DNA from: Megascapheus bottae
Taxonomy: Eukaryota > Chordata > Mammalia > Rodentia > Geomyidae
DNA length: 64,000 bases
NCBI GenBank assembly: GCA_024803745.1
Contig: JANJXV010000160.1
Location: forward strand, 1,370,001-1,434,000
Direction: 5' to 3'
The notes beneath the pieces are model-generated. The model ran no database searches. It was not told where the DNA came from and worked only from the letters and a program-made list of their open reading frames with translations. Both the position numbers and the translations under genes were made by a program. Shown here one piece after another: positions 23,766 to 36,960 of this stretch. Position 1 is the stretch's first letter, and every line of letters begins with the position of its first letter.

Positions 23766-25734
23766 GAGTTCACCAGCTCATAAATGGCTGGGTAAAGGTT
23801 TCACCTCTGTTCTCTTTGCCCCAGAGCCCTGGCTCTGTCACCTCCATAGAAGCTCCTGGAAATGTCTTGGTGATAAACATCCAGATGACCATGGCTGTGA
23901 TAACTTTGTACTGGCCAACACCTATCACCTTGCTCTATCCTATGTAGGTGTCCACCTCATCACTTAAAAGAACAACTTCATTTGCTCAGCAGAGCCTCTG
24001 TGAAGCAAAGTTCTTTTTTTTTATCCTGAGGAAGAAGCCGAGACTAACAAGGTGGAGACTTGATCTCCACAGGGATGGGAGTTCAAGTCACAACCAGTGG
24101 CCTCTAGATCAGATGCCATCTACCTGGTTGGGAGTGGAGGCTCCAATCTCAGCGCACCACTCTCAGCTCAACCCATCCCATCCCTCCTCCACCCAGAAAG
24201 AACAAAAGGAAACCTTCCCTGGAAGCACCAAGCAAAGATGTCAGCATCCTGTGTCGCCATAGCAACCAGCCCTCCTCCATCTCCTCAGGAGGAGGGGGGG
24301 GGAAGCAAAAGTCAAACTGAGCCTCCTGTGGAACATTCTGTGGGTAAACACCAGGACCAGTGTGTTTGGGCCTCTGTTTTCTCACGTCAATAGGGTGAAT
24401 CATTCTTGGAACAGGGGCTGGGAAGCTGACCAGGTTCCTAAGTAGATAAGGTTAATGGTGCTCTTCCAGAGATGGCGGGGTCACTTTGAAAATTAATCCT
24501 GTTTTATTTTATTTTCTTTCCTCTAGAATGTGGGCTTATATATGAGCAGATTCAAAATCAGAGAAGAGAAGCCAACAGCAGTTCCTGGCAAGGGATCTGT
24601 AAGCATTACCACATCCCCTTTTAGGCTGACATCATCTTATTGCCCATCTCTTGGCAAGGTCTTGTCAACTTGAAGATTGGCAGATAGGAGAAAGAACACA
24701 GCAAGAAACCAAGGGATGTGAAAGCTTGGTGCCACTGTGTTCACAATGTCTAACCTGAGTCCTGGTGGAGGCCTTGCTCATTCCTAGTCTAGTTACAGAC
24801 TGCAGCTATGAGCAATGATTTGGTTTGGGGCTCAGGGGTTGTTGGGGGGAGTGCTTTTGTTGCCAATATTTGATCTTGGTAGGAGAGGACGTGGAAGCTG
24901 AGGTTAGAAAGACAAGAAGCAGTAAGCTATAGGACCATGTAGAAAGAACATCTCAGACCAAAGTCATAAGCAGGTTCCAGGGTAATAACTACTCTCTCTG
25001 GATGGAAGTGGGTAGTGGACTCTATAAGAGAAGTGTGGGGGTGGGGGGTATGGATAGGACATGGAAACTGTGGTGGAGGGGGGAGTGAACTAGGAATGTG
25101 ATGGAAGTTTTATGCTAAATATTGTGTGAAGTCATTGGCAAATTCTAAGGCAAAGCAAAGGGAAGGGGCTATGTTATTCTCAGAGCCTGGCCTATATAAC
25201 CAGTACTCAAACATGGGATGAATGAGCTGAGATAATGCACAGAAATGTTTTTCAAGCAGTGAAGTATTGCAGAAAATTTTGAGATCACAAAACTATTGCA
25301 GACTTCTAGGTAGCAAGGAGGGAAAGCGAGAAGCATCTGATTCGTAGAACACCCCATCCCTGTGAAAATCACTCCGAGCCACATCAAGATGCAAAGCTGG
25401 CAAGAGCCCCACCCACACAGACTTCTGAAGGAATTCTTTCTTGTCCACCAGAGACAGAACAGGAAGGTGAAGAAGGGCAGGGCAGGGGGGTGGAGAGGGA
25501 AATCCCTGAGAGCTGTGATCTGTGTGGCTCTGGTGTGGAGGAAGTAGGTTCTAATGAAGTACTGACTTCCCCACTGACCTCTTCTCCACAATGCAGCTGC
25601 TTTATTAGAGCCACTTGGTGGCTGGGATAGCCAGAGTTGTGACTGAAGAAGGAATGAACAGTGGGACCTTGTTGCAAAGAAGATGTGAGCTGGAAAGTGG
25701 GGGGAAGGGTAGTTCAGGATACAGGGTGTGCCAC
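23766..25734. other. Unassigned DNA
   Basis: About 2 kb without an assigned repeat. Overlapping frames of 60-105 codons on both strands, and a 197-codon frame at 25169-25762 on the minus strand that starts inside the CA microsatellite, have no domain or plausible exon structure. Short G-rich runs occur at 24289-24301 and 25037-25083. Confidence 0.45.
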
Positions 25735-25764
25735 ACACACACACACGCACACACACACACACAG
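25735..25764. repeat. (CA)n microsatellite
   Basis: About 15 CA units with one CG interruption. Confidence 0.9.
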
Positions 25765-26269
25765 AGCAGCAGTTTGGAGCAGTAGAAATTTTGTCCTTTG
25801 GCTCATGTTGAATGTGCTGTTTGGAAATGCCATGCTAAGGAATCCATGGTTGTAACAAATTCATGGATACATTTTCACTTTCATGTCAGGGAGACAAAGA
25901 GCTGGACTCTGCCCACGCTTAGCTATAGCCGGCAGGTTTCAGCACTCTGGACAGCAGCCAGGCGGGTTCATCAGCCCTCCCTTAGGTGGTGATGAAGATT
26001 CACCAAGACTCCCAGGCTCAATGGGGAAAGCCAGGAAAACCCACCCATAGTGTCAATTGGCAAACATCAAGCCTTGCCTGACCCTGTTTCCATTTCCAAG
26101 AGAATTAAAGAGGAATTAAAATCCAACAATCTGGGATATAGGAAAATAATTTCTTACCGTACTTGAAATGTGCCGTTGCACTAAAATTACATGGAAAGTT
26201 CACATATTTTCAAAAGATTTATGATGAGAAAGAGGAGGAAAAACTCTAAAAAGCAGTTGGTAGGCTGTC

Positions 26270-26455
26270 AATAAAACTCAAAGAAACATGAACTTGTTGA
26301 GAAGTGGTTAAATAAATGGAACTACCTTCATATGGTAGAATACTATGCAGTCATTAAAACTGTTTCCAAAAACTCAACAATGACCTGGAGAAACACTTCA
26401 AGTACCAATTTTGAAAATGAGGGCTTTTTAAAAACAATATATAATGCAGAATCTC
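26270..26455 (+). repeat. Old L1 (L1M-type) 3' segment
   Basis: 'gttaaataaatggaactacc', 'atatggtagaatactatgca', 'gtcattaaaactgttt' and the later 'aatatataatgcaga' follow the mammalian L1M segment that reads 'aatggaatactatgcagcca'. A counterpart on the other strand lies at 34690. Confidence 0.65.
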
Positions 26456-26469
26456 AATCTATGCATGAA

Positions 26470-26592
26470 TGTTCACAATAGCTTAATTCCTTCCTTTCTT
26501 CTCTCTTTCCTTCCCTTTCCTCTTCTCCCCTTTCTCCACCATCCCTCTTCACCTCCCTTCTCCCCTCTCTCCTCCTCCCTTCAGCCCCTCCC
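26470..26592. repeat. CT-rich low-complexity tract
   Basis: Polypyrimidine TTCC/CTCC tract abutting the composite SINE that follows, as at 19840. Confidence 0.8.
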
Positions 26593-26594
26593 AT

Positions 26595-26872
26595 TGTCTC
26601 TAGGGTTTGAACTCAGGGCCTTTCAATATGCTATGCAAATGGCATACTACTTGAACCATGCCCTTTTTTTTGTTGTTGTTTTTAAGATAAGGGCTCACTT
26701 TTTTTGCCATCTTTCTATCTATACTTCCCAGGTTGACAAATGTGTACCACCATTACTATCTTTGTCAAGATGATGTCTTAAACTTCCTGCAGGGCCAGCA
26801 TTGAACTATATATAATCTTCCCAACCGATGCCTATTGAGTAGCTAGATAGTGGGCAGCAGACCCTACACTAG
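26595..26872 (-). repeat. Older composite SINE (tRNA-like + B1-like modules)
   Basis: On the plus strand it reads a reversed tRNA-like module ('gggtttgaactcagggcc', 'tacttgaaccatgccc'), a T-rich joint, then two reversed B1-like modules ('atacttcccaggttgac', 'tgtgtaccaccatt'; 'agggccagcattgaac', 'gagtagctag'). The order matches 29146-29456. From memory a similar three-part SINE is abundant in beaver. Confidence 0.55.
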
Positions 26873-26879
26873 ACTATCA

Positions 26880-27130
26880 GCTTTGTACATGCTGTATGAT
26901 TCTGTTTATATACCTTTTTGAAAATTATAGTTACATATGCACTTATGGGGTACAAAATGGTATGAGCGTTGGATGACTAAGTCAAGCTAATTAATAGAGG
27001 AGTTGTCTCAAAAGTGTTCAGGGAGTTTTTGTGAGAGCATTTGCAAATGTACTCTCAGTGATCTGGAAATGTACCTATGCTCAAGTATTAGCTATTTCAC
27101 CAGGTTCTGTAACAGATCTCCAAAATGAAT
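26880..27130. repeat. Old L1 3'UTR fragment
   Basis: 'tagttacatatgcacttatg', 'gggtacaaaatggtatgag', 'aagtcaagctaattaata' and the later 'ctatgctcaagtattagcta' resemble the old L1 3'UTR motif 'cttatggggtacaaagtg ... caagctaattaaca'. I leave the strand open. Confidence 0.5.
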
Positions 27131-27337
27131 AATAAATAATTCATGCTTACTCCTTCTGTCTAACCAAGGCTTTATGCCTTATGATTGGCCAATGGCAAGA
27201 CTAAAGAGAAGCAAATTGGAGTGTTCCAGAGCCTGCAGATGGAGTAGAGGTTGTGAGGACTGGGGCAACACCAGGGTGTTGATTTCTGTATTTGGGTTTT
27301 GTCTGGCCCATGCCTGTATGTGTCAGATAAAACTACA

Positions 27338-29145
<1,808 letters not shown>

Positions 29146-29456
29146 TGGGCAACACACACACAGGGTTCACACTTGCTATGTGAACGCATTGCACTTGAGT
29201 CAGGCCACCAGCCCTTTTTGCATGGGTTATCTTTGAAGATAAAGGCCTGCTTTCTGCCTTGTAGCAGCCTGGACTGTGATCTTTCTATCTGTGCTTCCCC
29301 TGTGGCCAGGATAATTGGCATGTACCATTGAATTCAGCCACTTGAGATAAAGGCTCAGACTCTCCCCTCCTCCTCCCCAGGGCTGGCCTCAAACCACAAT
29401 CCTCCTATTTCTCACTCCTAAGTAGCAAAGATCATACCCTGCCTGGCTGAAAAGGA
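29146..29456 (-). repeat. Older three-part composite SINE (tRNA-like + B1 + B1)
   Basis: Plus-strand order: 'gggttcacacttgctatgtg' (reversed tRNA-like), 'cagccctttttgcatggg', a first B1-like module to about 29325 ('tctgtgcttcccctgtggc'), then a second B1-like module ('ggctggcctcaaaccacaat', 'aagtagcaaag') ending 'ctgcctggctg'. It shows the complete architecture that the copy at 26595 also hints at. Confidence 0.6.
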
Positions 29457-30126
29457 GCATTATTTAGGATCAAATGGGAGATAATTTGTAACAAAAAGTG
29501 TATGAAAGTAACTCTACAAGCTGGGGTTATACACCATCCTTATTTTCTCCTTCTTGGCCTGCTCTTATTATATAACTTTTCCACAATTTATTTGTACTGC
29601 TTTTATAATCAAGCAGGGGGGAAAAAGCCATGTTATTTTTGAAGAAAGCAGGATCTCAGAGGTCACAGTGACTTTATGCTATTTGTCCTCTGTGCATCTG
29701 GAGAAATAACTCTTTGATTTTGGCCCTAGGCACTTTGAACATATGAGCACAAGACCTACGAAAGGTTTATTCTTGGACAAGTCAGCACAATTGCTCTCAG
29801 TCCTGAAGACGGACAATTCTCAAACCTTCTGTCCTTGCTCGGGGTCAGTGCGTCCATCCACCTACTCATCCATGCAAAGAGAAATGACTAGAGAAGGAGC
29901 CGGGTGCTCTGAGCACCCCCAAAGCAGATCACGCCACAGCAGCAAGACAAACATGCAAACAAACACAGCCCCGTGTGAATTAGAATACATAGGACAGTCA
30001 AGGCATGCAGCCATGTGGAAGAAAAAGAAGGGTGCCTGGAATATTCATACAGTATTATTAGCCCTGGGTCTTGAAGGATAGAGAACCAGGTGGGTGGGCG
30101 AGGTGGAGAAGATATTCACGGTGCAG
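29457..30126. other. Unassigned DNA
   Basis: No recognisable element. A 112-codon frame at 29743-30081 contains no domain and looks like chance. Confidence 0.4.
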
Positions 30127-30215
30127 CACACAGAGAAAGAGAGAGACAGAGAGACAGAGAAACAGAGAGAGAGACAGAGACAGACAGAGACAGGGAGAGA
30201 GGAAGGAAGGAGAGA
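30127..30215. repeat. GA/GACA purine-rich tract
   Basis: (GAGA)n and (GACA)n units with GGAA at the end. Confidence 0.85.
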
Positions 30216-31090
30216 CAAATGAAGATGAGGTGGCAATGTTACTACTGGAACCCTAAAAATTGGAAAGTGAGTAGGAGGATGTGCAAGTTAGGATCCTTTG
30301 GTGATAAATCACAAAAATTGGGGAGCTCACTGGAAGAATGTAGGACAGCTCTTACAAGAACCAAAGAAGTGAAAGAATTAGGCTCAGGAAATGCAGCTTT
30401 AGGAAGCTTGTGGAAAGCTAGGTTGGTCTCATGGGAAACCTGCAACAGGGTGGAACTCCTGCAATCAGTCCAGTGTTCCTCGGAGGGGGAATTTTAATGG
30501 CAGCCAACCATTGGCTGGAGGAAGGGGTGAAGGTTGACTGACAGTGGAGGCTGTCTAAGTGGGGCAACTTCACCTTCCAATGACAAGTCAAGCCCCACCC
30601 CCTTCCTTCCAAGCTGTGGTTCTCAACCAAGCGCGCATTTTCCCCACCCAGGAAATATTCGGAAATTCTTTCAAATGACTTTTACTTTCTAAAAAGTAGC
30701 AGTGAAGAGAGGTGCTACTGTCATCTACTGGGCATAGGCCAGGACACTCCTCCATATCCTGCAATGCTCAGGCTAGCCCCAGAACCCGTGATTCAGCGCA
30801 GGAGGTGAGAAATCATTTTGGATTTGAAGGAGGAAAAACAACAACAACAACAAAACCCCCTGAGCTCGACAGAGAGACAGAAACAACAGAAGTCCATCAG
30901 GTAAAAAAAAAATGGATGGAAGGACGGAACAAACCATGAGATGATAAGGAGGAGGGGAAATGAGATGGTGAGGGAGGTTCAGGTGTTTGAGGATGATGAA
31001 GGTCATGGAAGAGAACTGATGGGTGGGGCAAGTGTGAGTGTGTTCGTATCCATGGCACTGCCTTTGTAATTATATGGCTTTAGACTCCTT
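30216..31090. other. Unassigned DNA
   Basis: No gene or named repeat is visible. There is a short (CAA)n at 30836-30853. Confidence 0.4.
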
Positions 31091-31094
31091 ACCA

Positions 31095-31240
31095 ATTCCT
31101 TGCCTGCTACTTATCAGCAGCTTCCTTAGGGATAGGACTCATCTGTTTTCTTTATCATTGCATTCAAATACCTGGAAAGATGTCTGGCACATAATACAGG
31201 ATCTTCAAAGTACTTGCTGACAGAATGGACAGATTAGATA
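31095..31240 (+). repeat. L2 LINE 3' fragment
   Basis: 'cttccttagggataggactc', 'atctgttttctttatcattg' and 'aaagatgtctggcacataat' follow the L2 end pattern 'gggcagggact...ctgtt...tggcacatagta'. Confidence 0.6.
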
Positions 31241-31639
31241 TAGTTAGAGTCCTGGATGTAGATTGATTGGTAAATGATAGGTTGATGTTGACAGAGAATG
31301 TAGAAAGATGGGAGAGGAATAAATGAACTACGGGTACACTTAGCAATACTTCGTGCACAAGGGAAGAGTTGTAGGTTATATTCTTACAGGTGGTCTGTCA
31401 GATTCTTCTCTCCAAACCACTGCGAAGCAAGCTAGCATTTGAGCACACAGCAGAAGACTCCAGCTGACTAAGCCCCATAATTCTTGGACTTTCCAGGTCC
31501 TGGCTGAGCCACATGGTATGTGGCTGTCACATTCTGACCTGCACAGGGTGCTCAAATAGGCCTGTGCAGGAAGTGCTCTGTCCCAGGAAGGCAGAGACAA
31601 GCTACTAGAATGACTTCAAGGCAGTGTCTTGTCTGTGTA

Positions 31640-31855
31640 GCCTACTAGTTGTTTATTTATCAAATATATGTATGGTGTCAGCCTACCATGTGCCTGGCAC
31701 AGTGGCAGATACAAAAGATCCATTGGTTAAAAAGATGCAGCAAAGGTAGTCTTTACTGCTATGGTCTTTAAAATCAATGGGAAGAGGCAGAGAATAAATG
31801 GGTCAACAGAGACATATGCAATGATAAATGGTGACAAGCAATATAATTACATAAT
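31640..31855 (+). repeat. Ancient mammalian repeat, 5' part (L2/MIR era)
   Basis: 'accatgtgcctggcacagtg' followed by 'gatacaaaag', 'gtagtctttactgc', 'gcagagaataaatgg' and 'gtgacaagcaatataatta' matches a common old mammalian repeat whose next section resembles 33250-33440. I do not assign a subfamily. Confidence 0.45.
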
Positions 31856-31989
31856 CAGAATATAGATAAATAACGAAGAAGGAAACTGGCTAGAACCCTA
31901 TCATACAAGCACACAAGGTCAGGTCAAGGACAGTCTGTGAGAATCTGGTAGTTTCATACCAGAACAGGAATGGAGTCGATGTGTAGGAA

Positions 31990-32350
31990 ATTAAAAAGTA
32001 GCCATTTAAACAATATCCACTACAGACATCATGGTGCAAAGCTTGCTCCATGTATATGCCATGGCCAACATGATCACAAACCAAATGACCCTCTTCCCTG
32101 AGATTTTTCCAGAGACTGGAGGGACTCTGAACAGAAAGTGGTCCCTGAGGAAAAGTGCAGGCCAACGTTGCTCTTCAAACTCCTGGAAACCCTGCTCCAA
32201 GCCAATGCCAAAAATAATCCTATTAGTCACATTCGAAGTGCTAAGCAGAAACAAAAAGAAATCAAAATTAATTTCAATTCTTTACAGTGACAGCAGCAAT
32301 TAAGGTGACAAGATTATGGAAATTATCGCCACCGAGGGAGATCTTTGCCC
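31990..32350. other. Candidate conserved non-coding block
   Basis: No repeat signature. It contains homeodomain-type words ('aaaattaatttcaattc' at 32265-32281, 'gcaattaagg' at 32297), with open frames in both directions that disagree with each other. It looks like constrained non-coding sequence, but that is only an impression without an alignment. Confidence 0.25.
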
Positions 32351-32984
32351 ATGAGGGGGAAAATTAACCAGTAAAACAGGAGAAGTAAGAAACAGGGATT
32401 TGAACTGGGTTATGAAAAAAAAACCTATGGGCCACCAATTCTCTGGGAACTAGAAATGGCCATTTCGCCATGCAATGATAGTTTACTCTGCCGTGACTGT
32501 AACTCTGCCTTGGTGGTGGAAAGCGACTGAGGTTTGTAAAGTTTGCACATTCATATAGTAAGATTTTTGCTTTTCATAAGGTGATACTCAAGCAGGTTGT
32601 CTCCACTTCTTTGTCTGCTGCCTGGTCCTCTCTCTTTTGAGAACCATACCTTTCTCTGTGCTTTCTCCTTTCTTACTGATCCCATCCACAGCAACCTGGG
32701 GTTATAGAGGAGTGTTACAAAGCACTCAACACCATACTTCCTAACCAGTACTGCTGTTTCCTGAGGAACACTAGGAAACCTAGAAAAGACAGAGAGGCAA
32801 GCCTGTGGCTTTACTTCTTCAGGAACTTTACCAGACCAGGAGATGAAGGGGCACTTCTGGTGAAAGTAGTAAATACCGTCTGTTCAGTCTGTTGTTACCC
32901 ATCTACCACCCTCTAGTCTCTGTACTGTCCAGAGAGCCTCGACCCATGTGTCTTAGGAAAAGGCATTTAACTCATGCTCTGTAG
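32351..32984. other. Unassigned DNA
   Basis: Nothing recognised. Confidence 0.4.
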
Positions 32985-33145
32985 AACCACTCATCCATGC
33001 ACTCACGCATCCATTGATGTATCCATCATTCATTTAGCCATTCAACCATCCATCCATGTATCATCAATACATGCATGCATGGATCCATCCATGCAGCAAC
33101 CCATCTATCCACACACGCATCTGTCCATCATCCACCCACCCATCT
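32985..33145. repeat. Degenerate (CATC)n array
   Basis: CATC/CATG-rich units with many substitutions, an old minisatellite-like expansion. It is the reverse-strand counterpart in composition of the GGAT array at 18588. Confidence 0.8.
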
Positions 33146-33249
33146 ATCTATGCACTTACCCAACAGTTGTTTATTAACCAGTGTGATGAGAAGGGAGGAA
33201 TGGTAGAAATTTTCAATTGGATGCTCTCATAGGAAAGGACATGACAGAA

Positions 33250-33440
33250 ATAGACGTATGAATAACCAGGTCTAGAGAGGGACCAATTCAAGGCCCTTGT
33301 GCTACCTGTATTGGAAAAAGCGAAGAGGAGGGTGGCCAGGTAAGAAGAGAGGAGGGCCTATAAACTAAGGCCAGGGAGCTGCTGGGGATAGAATAGATTA
33401 TGTAGGACCTATAGCCATTTCAAACATGAAGCTTGAGCAA
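33250..33440 (+). repeat. Ancient mammalian repeat, 3' part (L2/MIR era)
   Basis: 'ttcaaggcccttgtgctacc', 'agaggagggtggccagg', 'gaatagattatgtaggacct' and 'atagccatttcaaacatgaa' follow a common mammalian repeat section that reads 'caaaggccctgag ... catgtagggccttgtaggcca'. It may belong to the same ancestral insertion as 31640-31855. Confidence 0.45.
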
Positions 33441-33509
33441 TCATTTCATATTCACATTTCAGCCAAGCTCTCCCCCCCCACACACACACTGTTGGTCTAT
33501 CAAGTAGAT

Positions 33510-33665
33510 TCAACCATAATAACAGTATTTATCATCGAAACCACTGTTATTGTTGTTCCATTGGAGACTCGAGAACAATGAAGCAAGCAGAGAAAGTAAT
33601 TTCCCCAAGGTCAAGGTCACCAAAATGGGAAGGAACACAGTCAGGATCCCATTAGAAGGTTGTCG
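33510..33665 (+). repeat. MIR fragment
   Basis: 'gttccattggagactcgaga', 'agagaaagtaatttccccaa', 'ggtcaaggtcacc' and 'aggaacacagtcaggat' are MIR-like in order. Confidence 0.5.
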
Positions 33666-33797
33666 ACCTGAGATGATTAGAGAGATTTTTCTGTCTCCAG
33701 ATATCTGTGCTGTATAACCTCTTGCTGGGTTAAGCATTGTTCTGCTTGTTTTCTTTCTTGTAGTTGAAGTTGCAGGTACAGAGTCCCCAGTCTCATC

Positions 33798-34012
33798 CTG
33801 ATTCAGGGTCTGGGAGCTGTCCCTAAGCCTCTTTGTGCTCAAAACTAGCATTCTACCCCTCCAGCCACAGCACCACTTCTAGTTTTTGAGTGGTTAGTTG
33901 GAGATATGAGTCTCATAGGGGCTTTTCTACCTGGGCTGCCTTTGAACCACGATCCACAGATCTCTGCCTCCTGAGTAGCTAGGATCACAAGTGTGAGCCA
34001 CCAGTGCCCGGT
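33798..34012 (-). repeat. B1/Geo-type composite SINE
   Basis: Minus-strand element with 'ccagccacagcaccactt' (right arm), the joint 'gtggttagttggagata' and the B1 part 'ctcctgagtagctaggatc', 'acaagtgtgagccacc'. Confidence 0.8.
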
Positions 34013-34344
34013 AGGTGTGGCTGTCTTCCAGGTGATTCCTTGTGCGACAAGGAGTCATAGTGGGAAGAGACAGTTGGAGGGAGTTTGGGCCCCAGTTCAG
34101 GGCAGGTCTGAGACCGTGCCCAAATCAGCCCTGAACAGAAGCAGGAGTAACCAAGCAGGTTGTGTTCAAGACAGGATATCATTAGGCTAGGACTGAAGGG
34201 ATTTATCTCATTTCATATAGGAAAGATTCTGTTGCAGTATTTCTTTTAATGATATTTATTCTTTTTTAATAATTGCAAATATAATGCATACTGATGGTGG
34301 AAATTACCATTACAAATAAATAGAAAAATAGTCTTTTCTGTTTG

Positions 34345-34443
34345 TTTGTACGTGTTCTATATCCCTGGCTGTCCTTGAACTTGTGATCCTCTTGTTCTAG
34401 CTTCTCTAGTGCTGGGATTACAGGTATGCCCCATCATACTCAG
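34345..34443 (-). repeat. B1-like monomer
   Basis: 'tatccctggctgtccttgaa', 'cttgtgatcctcttg', 'agtgctgggattacaggta' and 'tgccccatcat' are a reversed B1-type (7SL-derived) SINE without a second arm. Confidence 0.65.
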
Positions 34444-34508
34444 TATTACATTCATGCTTAGTAATTCTGTGCTTTTCAATCCAATATAAATCTGCCCCTT
34501 CCATGTAT

Positions 34509-34543
<35 letters not shown>

Positions 34544-34571
34544 CACGTACACGTACATAAACACACACACA
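34509..34571. repeat. (CA)n microsatellite, two blocks
   Basis: CA arrays at 34509-34540 and 34560-34571 separated by ACGTAC-type sequence. Confidence 0.9.
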
Positions 34572-34577
34572 CTCACC

Positions 34578-34668
34578 TAGACTCTCTGAGCCTCTGTTTT
34601 CTTTTCTATAATATGGAGATAAAAATATTCACCTTTCAGGGTTACATAATGGATGCTTAATTACTTAC
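34578..34668 (-). repeat. MIR fragment
   Basis: 'agcctctgttttcttttcta', 'taatatggagataaaaatat' and 'tcagggttacataatgg' are the reversed MIR segment 'cctcagtttcctcatctgtaaaatgggga'. Confidence 0.6.
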
Positions 34669-34689
34669 TCTGTTTGTTTTTCATCCACT

Positions 34690-34990
34690 TGACATTCTAT
34701 AATGAACATTTTTCATGTGTCATTAACTACTCTTCAAAAACATGACTTTTAATGGCTGCATAATATGCCATCATTTAATGAGCCATAATTTATTTAACTA
34801 TTCTGCTCTTATTGAACTTTGAAGTGTTTTCTAATATTTTGCTATGCGAGATAACACTGCATACTCAAATCTTTCTTGACATCTTTTTTATTCCCCCTTA
34901 GGATAAACTTCCAAAACAGAAATGACACAGAAAAACAGTACATGAATCTTCAATGTTTTTATGCATCTGGTGTCAAATTATTTTCTTGGG
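34690..34990 (-). repeat. Old L1 (L1M-type) 3' segment
   Basis: 'aatggctgcataatatgcca', 'gagccataatttatttaact' and the later 'ccttaggataaacttcc' with 'agaaatgacacag' follow the widely dispersed reversed L1M segment 'ggctgcatagtattcca ... ccataatttatttaacc'. Confidence 0.7.
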
Positions 34991-35384
34991 GGTGGGGAAA
35001 TATATATTTCTAATGCCATCTAATGAATAGTTATTTCAAATTCAACACACCAGTCAGAGAAGTGCATGTGTCAGTATGTTTGTGGATGGGAAGAAGAAAG
35101 ATTGAACCCATAGGATGTTTCAGAGCCATCCAACCTTTTCTATGTATAGAATACATTCAATTCCTTATATGAGAGACTCAGAAATGGATGCACTTTCTAA
35201 TCACTCCCCCGATGCTAAGAAATCTTCATCTTGGGAAAGCCATAATTTCTCATTGGCCAAGTTTTTAAGATTAGTCCATGTCTTAAAAAACAAAACCAAA
35301 ACAAACTCACTAACTCTTGCACTCATCTGGTCCCTATTGCTGTGTCCCAATCATCCTGACGGGATTGATAATTGTGGCAATTGG
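34991..35384. other. Unassigned DNA
   Basis: Nothing recognised apart from a small G-rich patch at 34988. Confidence 0.4.
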
Positions 35385-35600
35385 CATAAAATGATTGCTA
35401 CCTGCTGAGGCAATCACTTCCAGCTTCGGCAGAAGCTGATGAGCAATTCATTATGGAGGACGTAATTGATGTAAAAGCGGAGAGGAAACGTGGGATTTCT
35501 CCTAGGATCTCCAGAATTTCGTGCATTTGACCCTCCCTGGCACCGAATCAGCTGCAGCGAGCAGGAATTTGAGATCGGACCAGGGTGGCAGGGTAAGCAT
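35385..35600. other. Candidate conserved non-coding block
   Basis: Repeat-free stretch with 'gaggcaatcacttccagc', 'gagcaattcattatggagg', 'cgtaattgatgtaaaagc' and an unusual number of preserved CpGs for this window. Homeodomain cores (ATTA/TAAT) recur. Looks like an enhancer-type element; unverified. Confidence 0.25.
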
Positions 35601-35779
35601 ACCATGCAAAGTGCATGCAAATATTTGCAGAACCTGCCTTGAACTTGAGGATGTGACCTTGAACAAGAAACCCATGTATGAGACAGCATCGTCTGGATGA
35701 TGACAACGACCTTGGCATCAAAGCTCAAAGCTAGCCTCTCCAGTCAGCCATGAAAGAATAAAAAGGGGGCAGAGGAAGC

Positions 35780-35880
35780 TGCAGGTATAGCCCAGTGGTA
35801 GAGTGTGTTATTTTGCATGCATAAGTCCCTGGGTTCAAATCCCAGCATCATCCCTTCCAAACAAACAAACAAAAACAAAG
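35780..35880 (+). repeat. ID-type SINE (tRNA-derived monomer)
   Basis: 'gcaggtatagcccagtggta' carries the A-box, and 'tgggttcaaatcccagcatc' the B-box. The sequence then runs into an A/CAAA-rich tail at 35860-35880. A monomer without the second arm seen elsewhere. It is not a tRNA gene. Confidence 0.7.
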
Positions 35881-36604
35881 AGGTGCAAAACATGTGTTCC
35901 AACACAGGCTAGCTATCTAGGCCAGATCTCTGGAAGTGGACAGCCTGGATTTGATGCCTGCTTTCATTTTCTCCTGCCCTAACTGGGAGAGGCTGAGTAA
36001 GATAGCCAGGTCCTGCTTCTCTCTCTACAGAAATGGCATTATTACCATGGCTGCTTTTCGTAACTAGACCAATGATGATTCTAGAACCCCTCCCGCTGCC
36101 TGCAGTCCATCCACCATAGGCAGCTGTTGCCTCTGCAACAGTAATCCTCCTCAGTTTTAGACAACACCCAAATCTCCAGGACTCCACAACACCCCAGCTC
36201 TTTCCATCCCTCACCAGCCACAAAGCTGGCTCAAGATGCCCTCTGTGTTACAGTAACTTGACCTACCTACAGTGTGCCTCTGGACCCCAAATGAGGTAGG
36301 AAAAGAAAATCCCCTATTCTGCTTTTGGCTCTCTTCCCTCTCCATCAGTCTAGCTGGTTTCCCCTCCCTGCATTTCAGCCCAGAGCAGTTGACTGAGACT
36401 CATCCGCTTCCATCACCTGCCAGGCCAGCTGAGCTGCTAATATCTTCCTGCCCAGCTCACCTCACCTATCATGGCAGAAACAGGGACTTAAGCTGCTTCA
36501 CGGCCCCCACTCTGCACCCTTTGCATTTCCACAGTGGCATCTTTCATCCCTCATTCTATGAGCGGCACCCCAGAACACCACCGTGGGTCTGTTTCGCACA
36601 GCCT
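35881..36604. other. Unassigned DNA
   Basis: No named element. Frames over 100 codons on both strands (35909-36223 minus, 36272-36607 plus) are GC-driven and show no domain. Confidence 0.4.
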
Positions 36605-36960
36605 TAAGGGAATACCACAGACTGGGTGATGTATGGTGAGCATGAATTTACTTCTTGCGGTTCTGGAGCTTGCAAACTCCCCCAGGGAAGAGTAAGGATC
36701 AGGGGTCTTCACCCTGCAGGATCTCATGGCAGAAGGTGGGATGGCAGAAGGAGAGGGGGGAATGGGTAAGGAAAGATGGATGAACTCCAGACATGTCATC
36801 CTTTCCTAGGGAGCTCACCGTGGGTGGCAGGAAGATACTGAGATCCCCCATTGTCTCTTGGGAACTGAGCCCCCCCACACACACACCCCAGACCCTTCCT
36901 TCTGCCTCTGTTGCCTAAGAGATTAAGGTTCCAAACACATTCTTTCGGGGTGATATATTT
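36605..36960. repeat. Ancient interspersed repeat, copy B
   Basis: 'aataccacagactgggtgat', 'ttgcggttctggagcttgc', 'atctcatggcagaaggtggg' and, at the far end, 'agagattaaggttccaaac' keep the order of an old eutherian repeat. Related to the shorter copy at 9730-9870. Confidence 0.5.

Noticed and set aside
25169..25762. 197-codon minus-strand frame
   Set aside because: Starts inside a CA microsatellite (Cys/Val runs) and has no recognisable domain.
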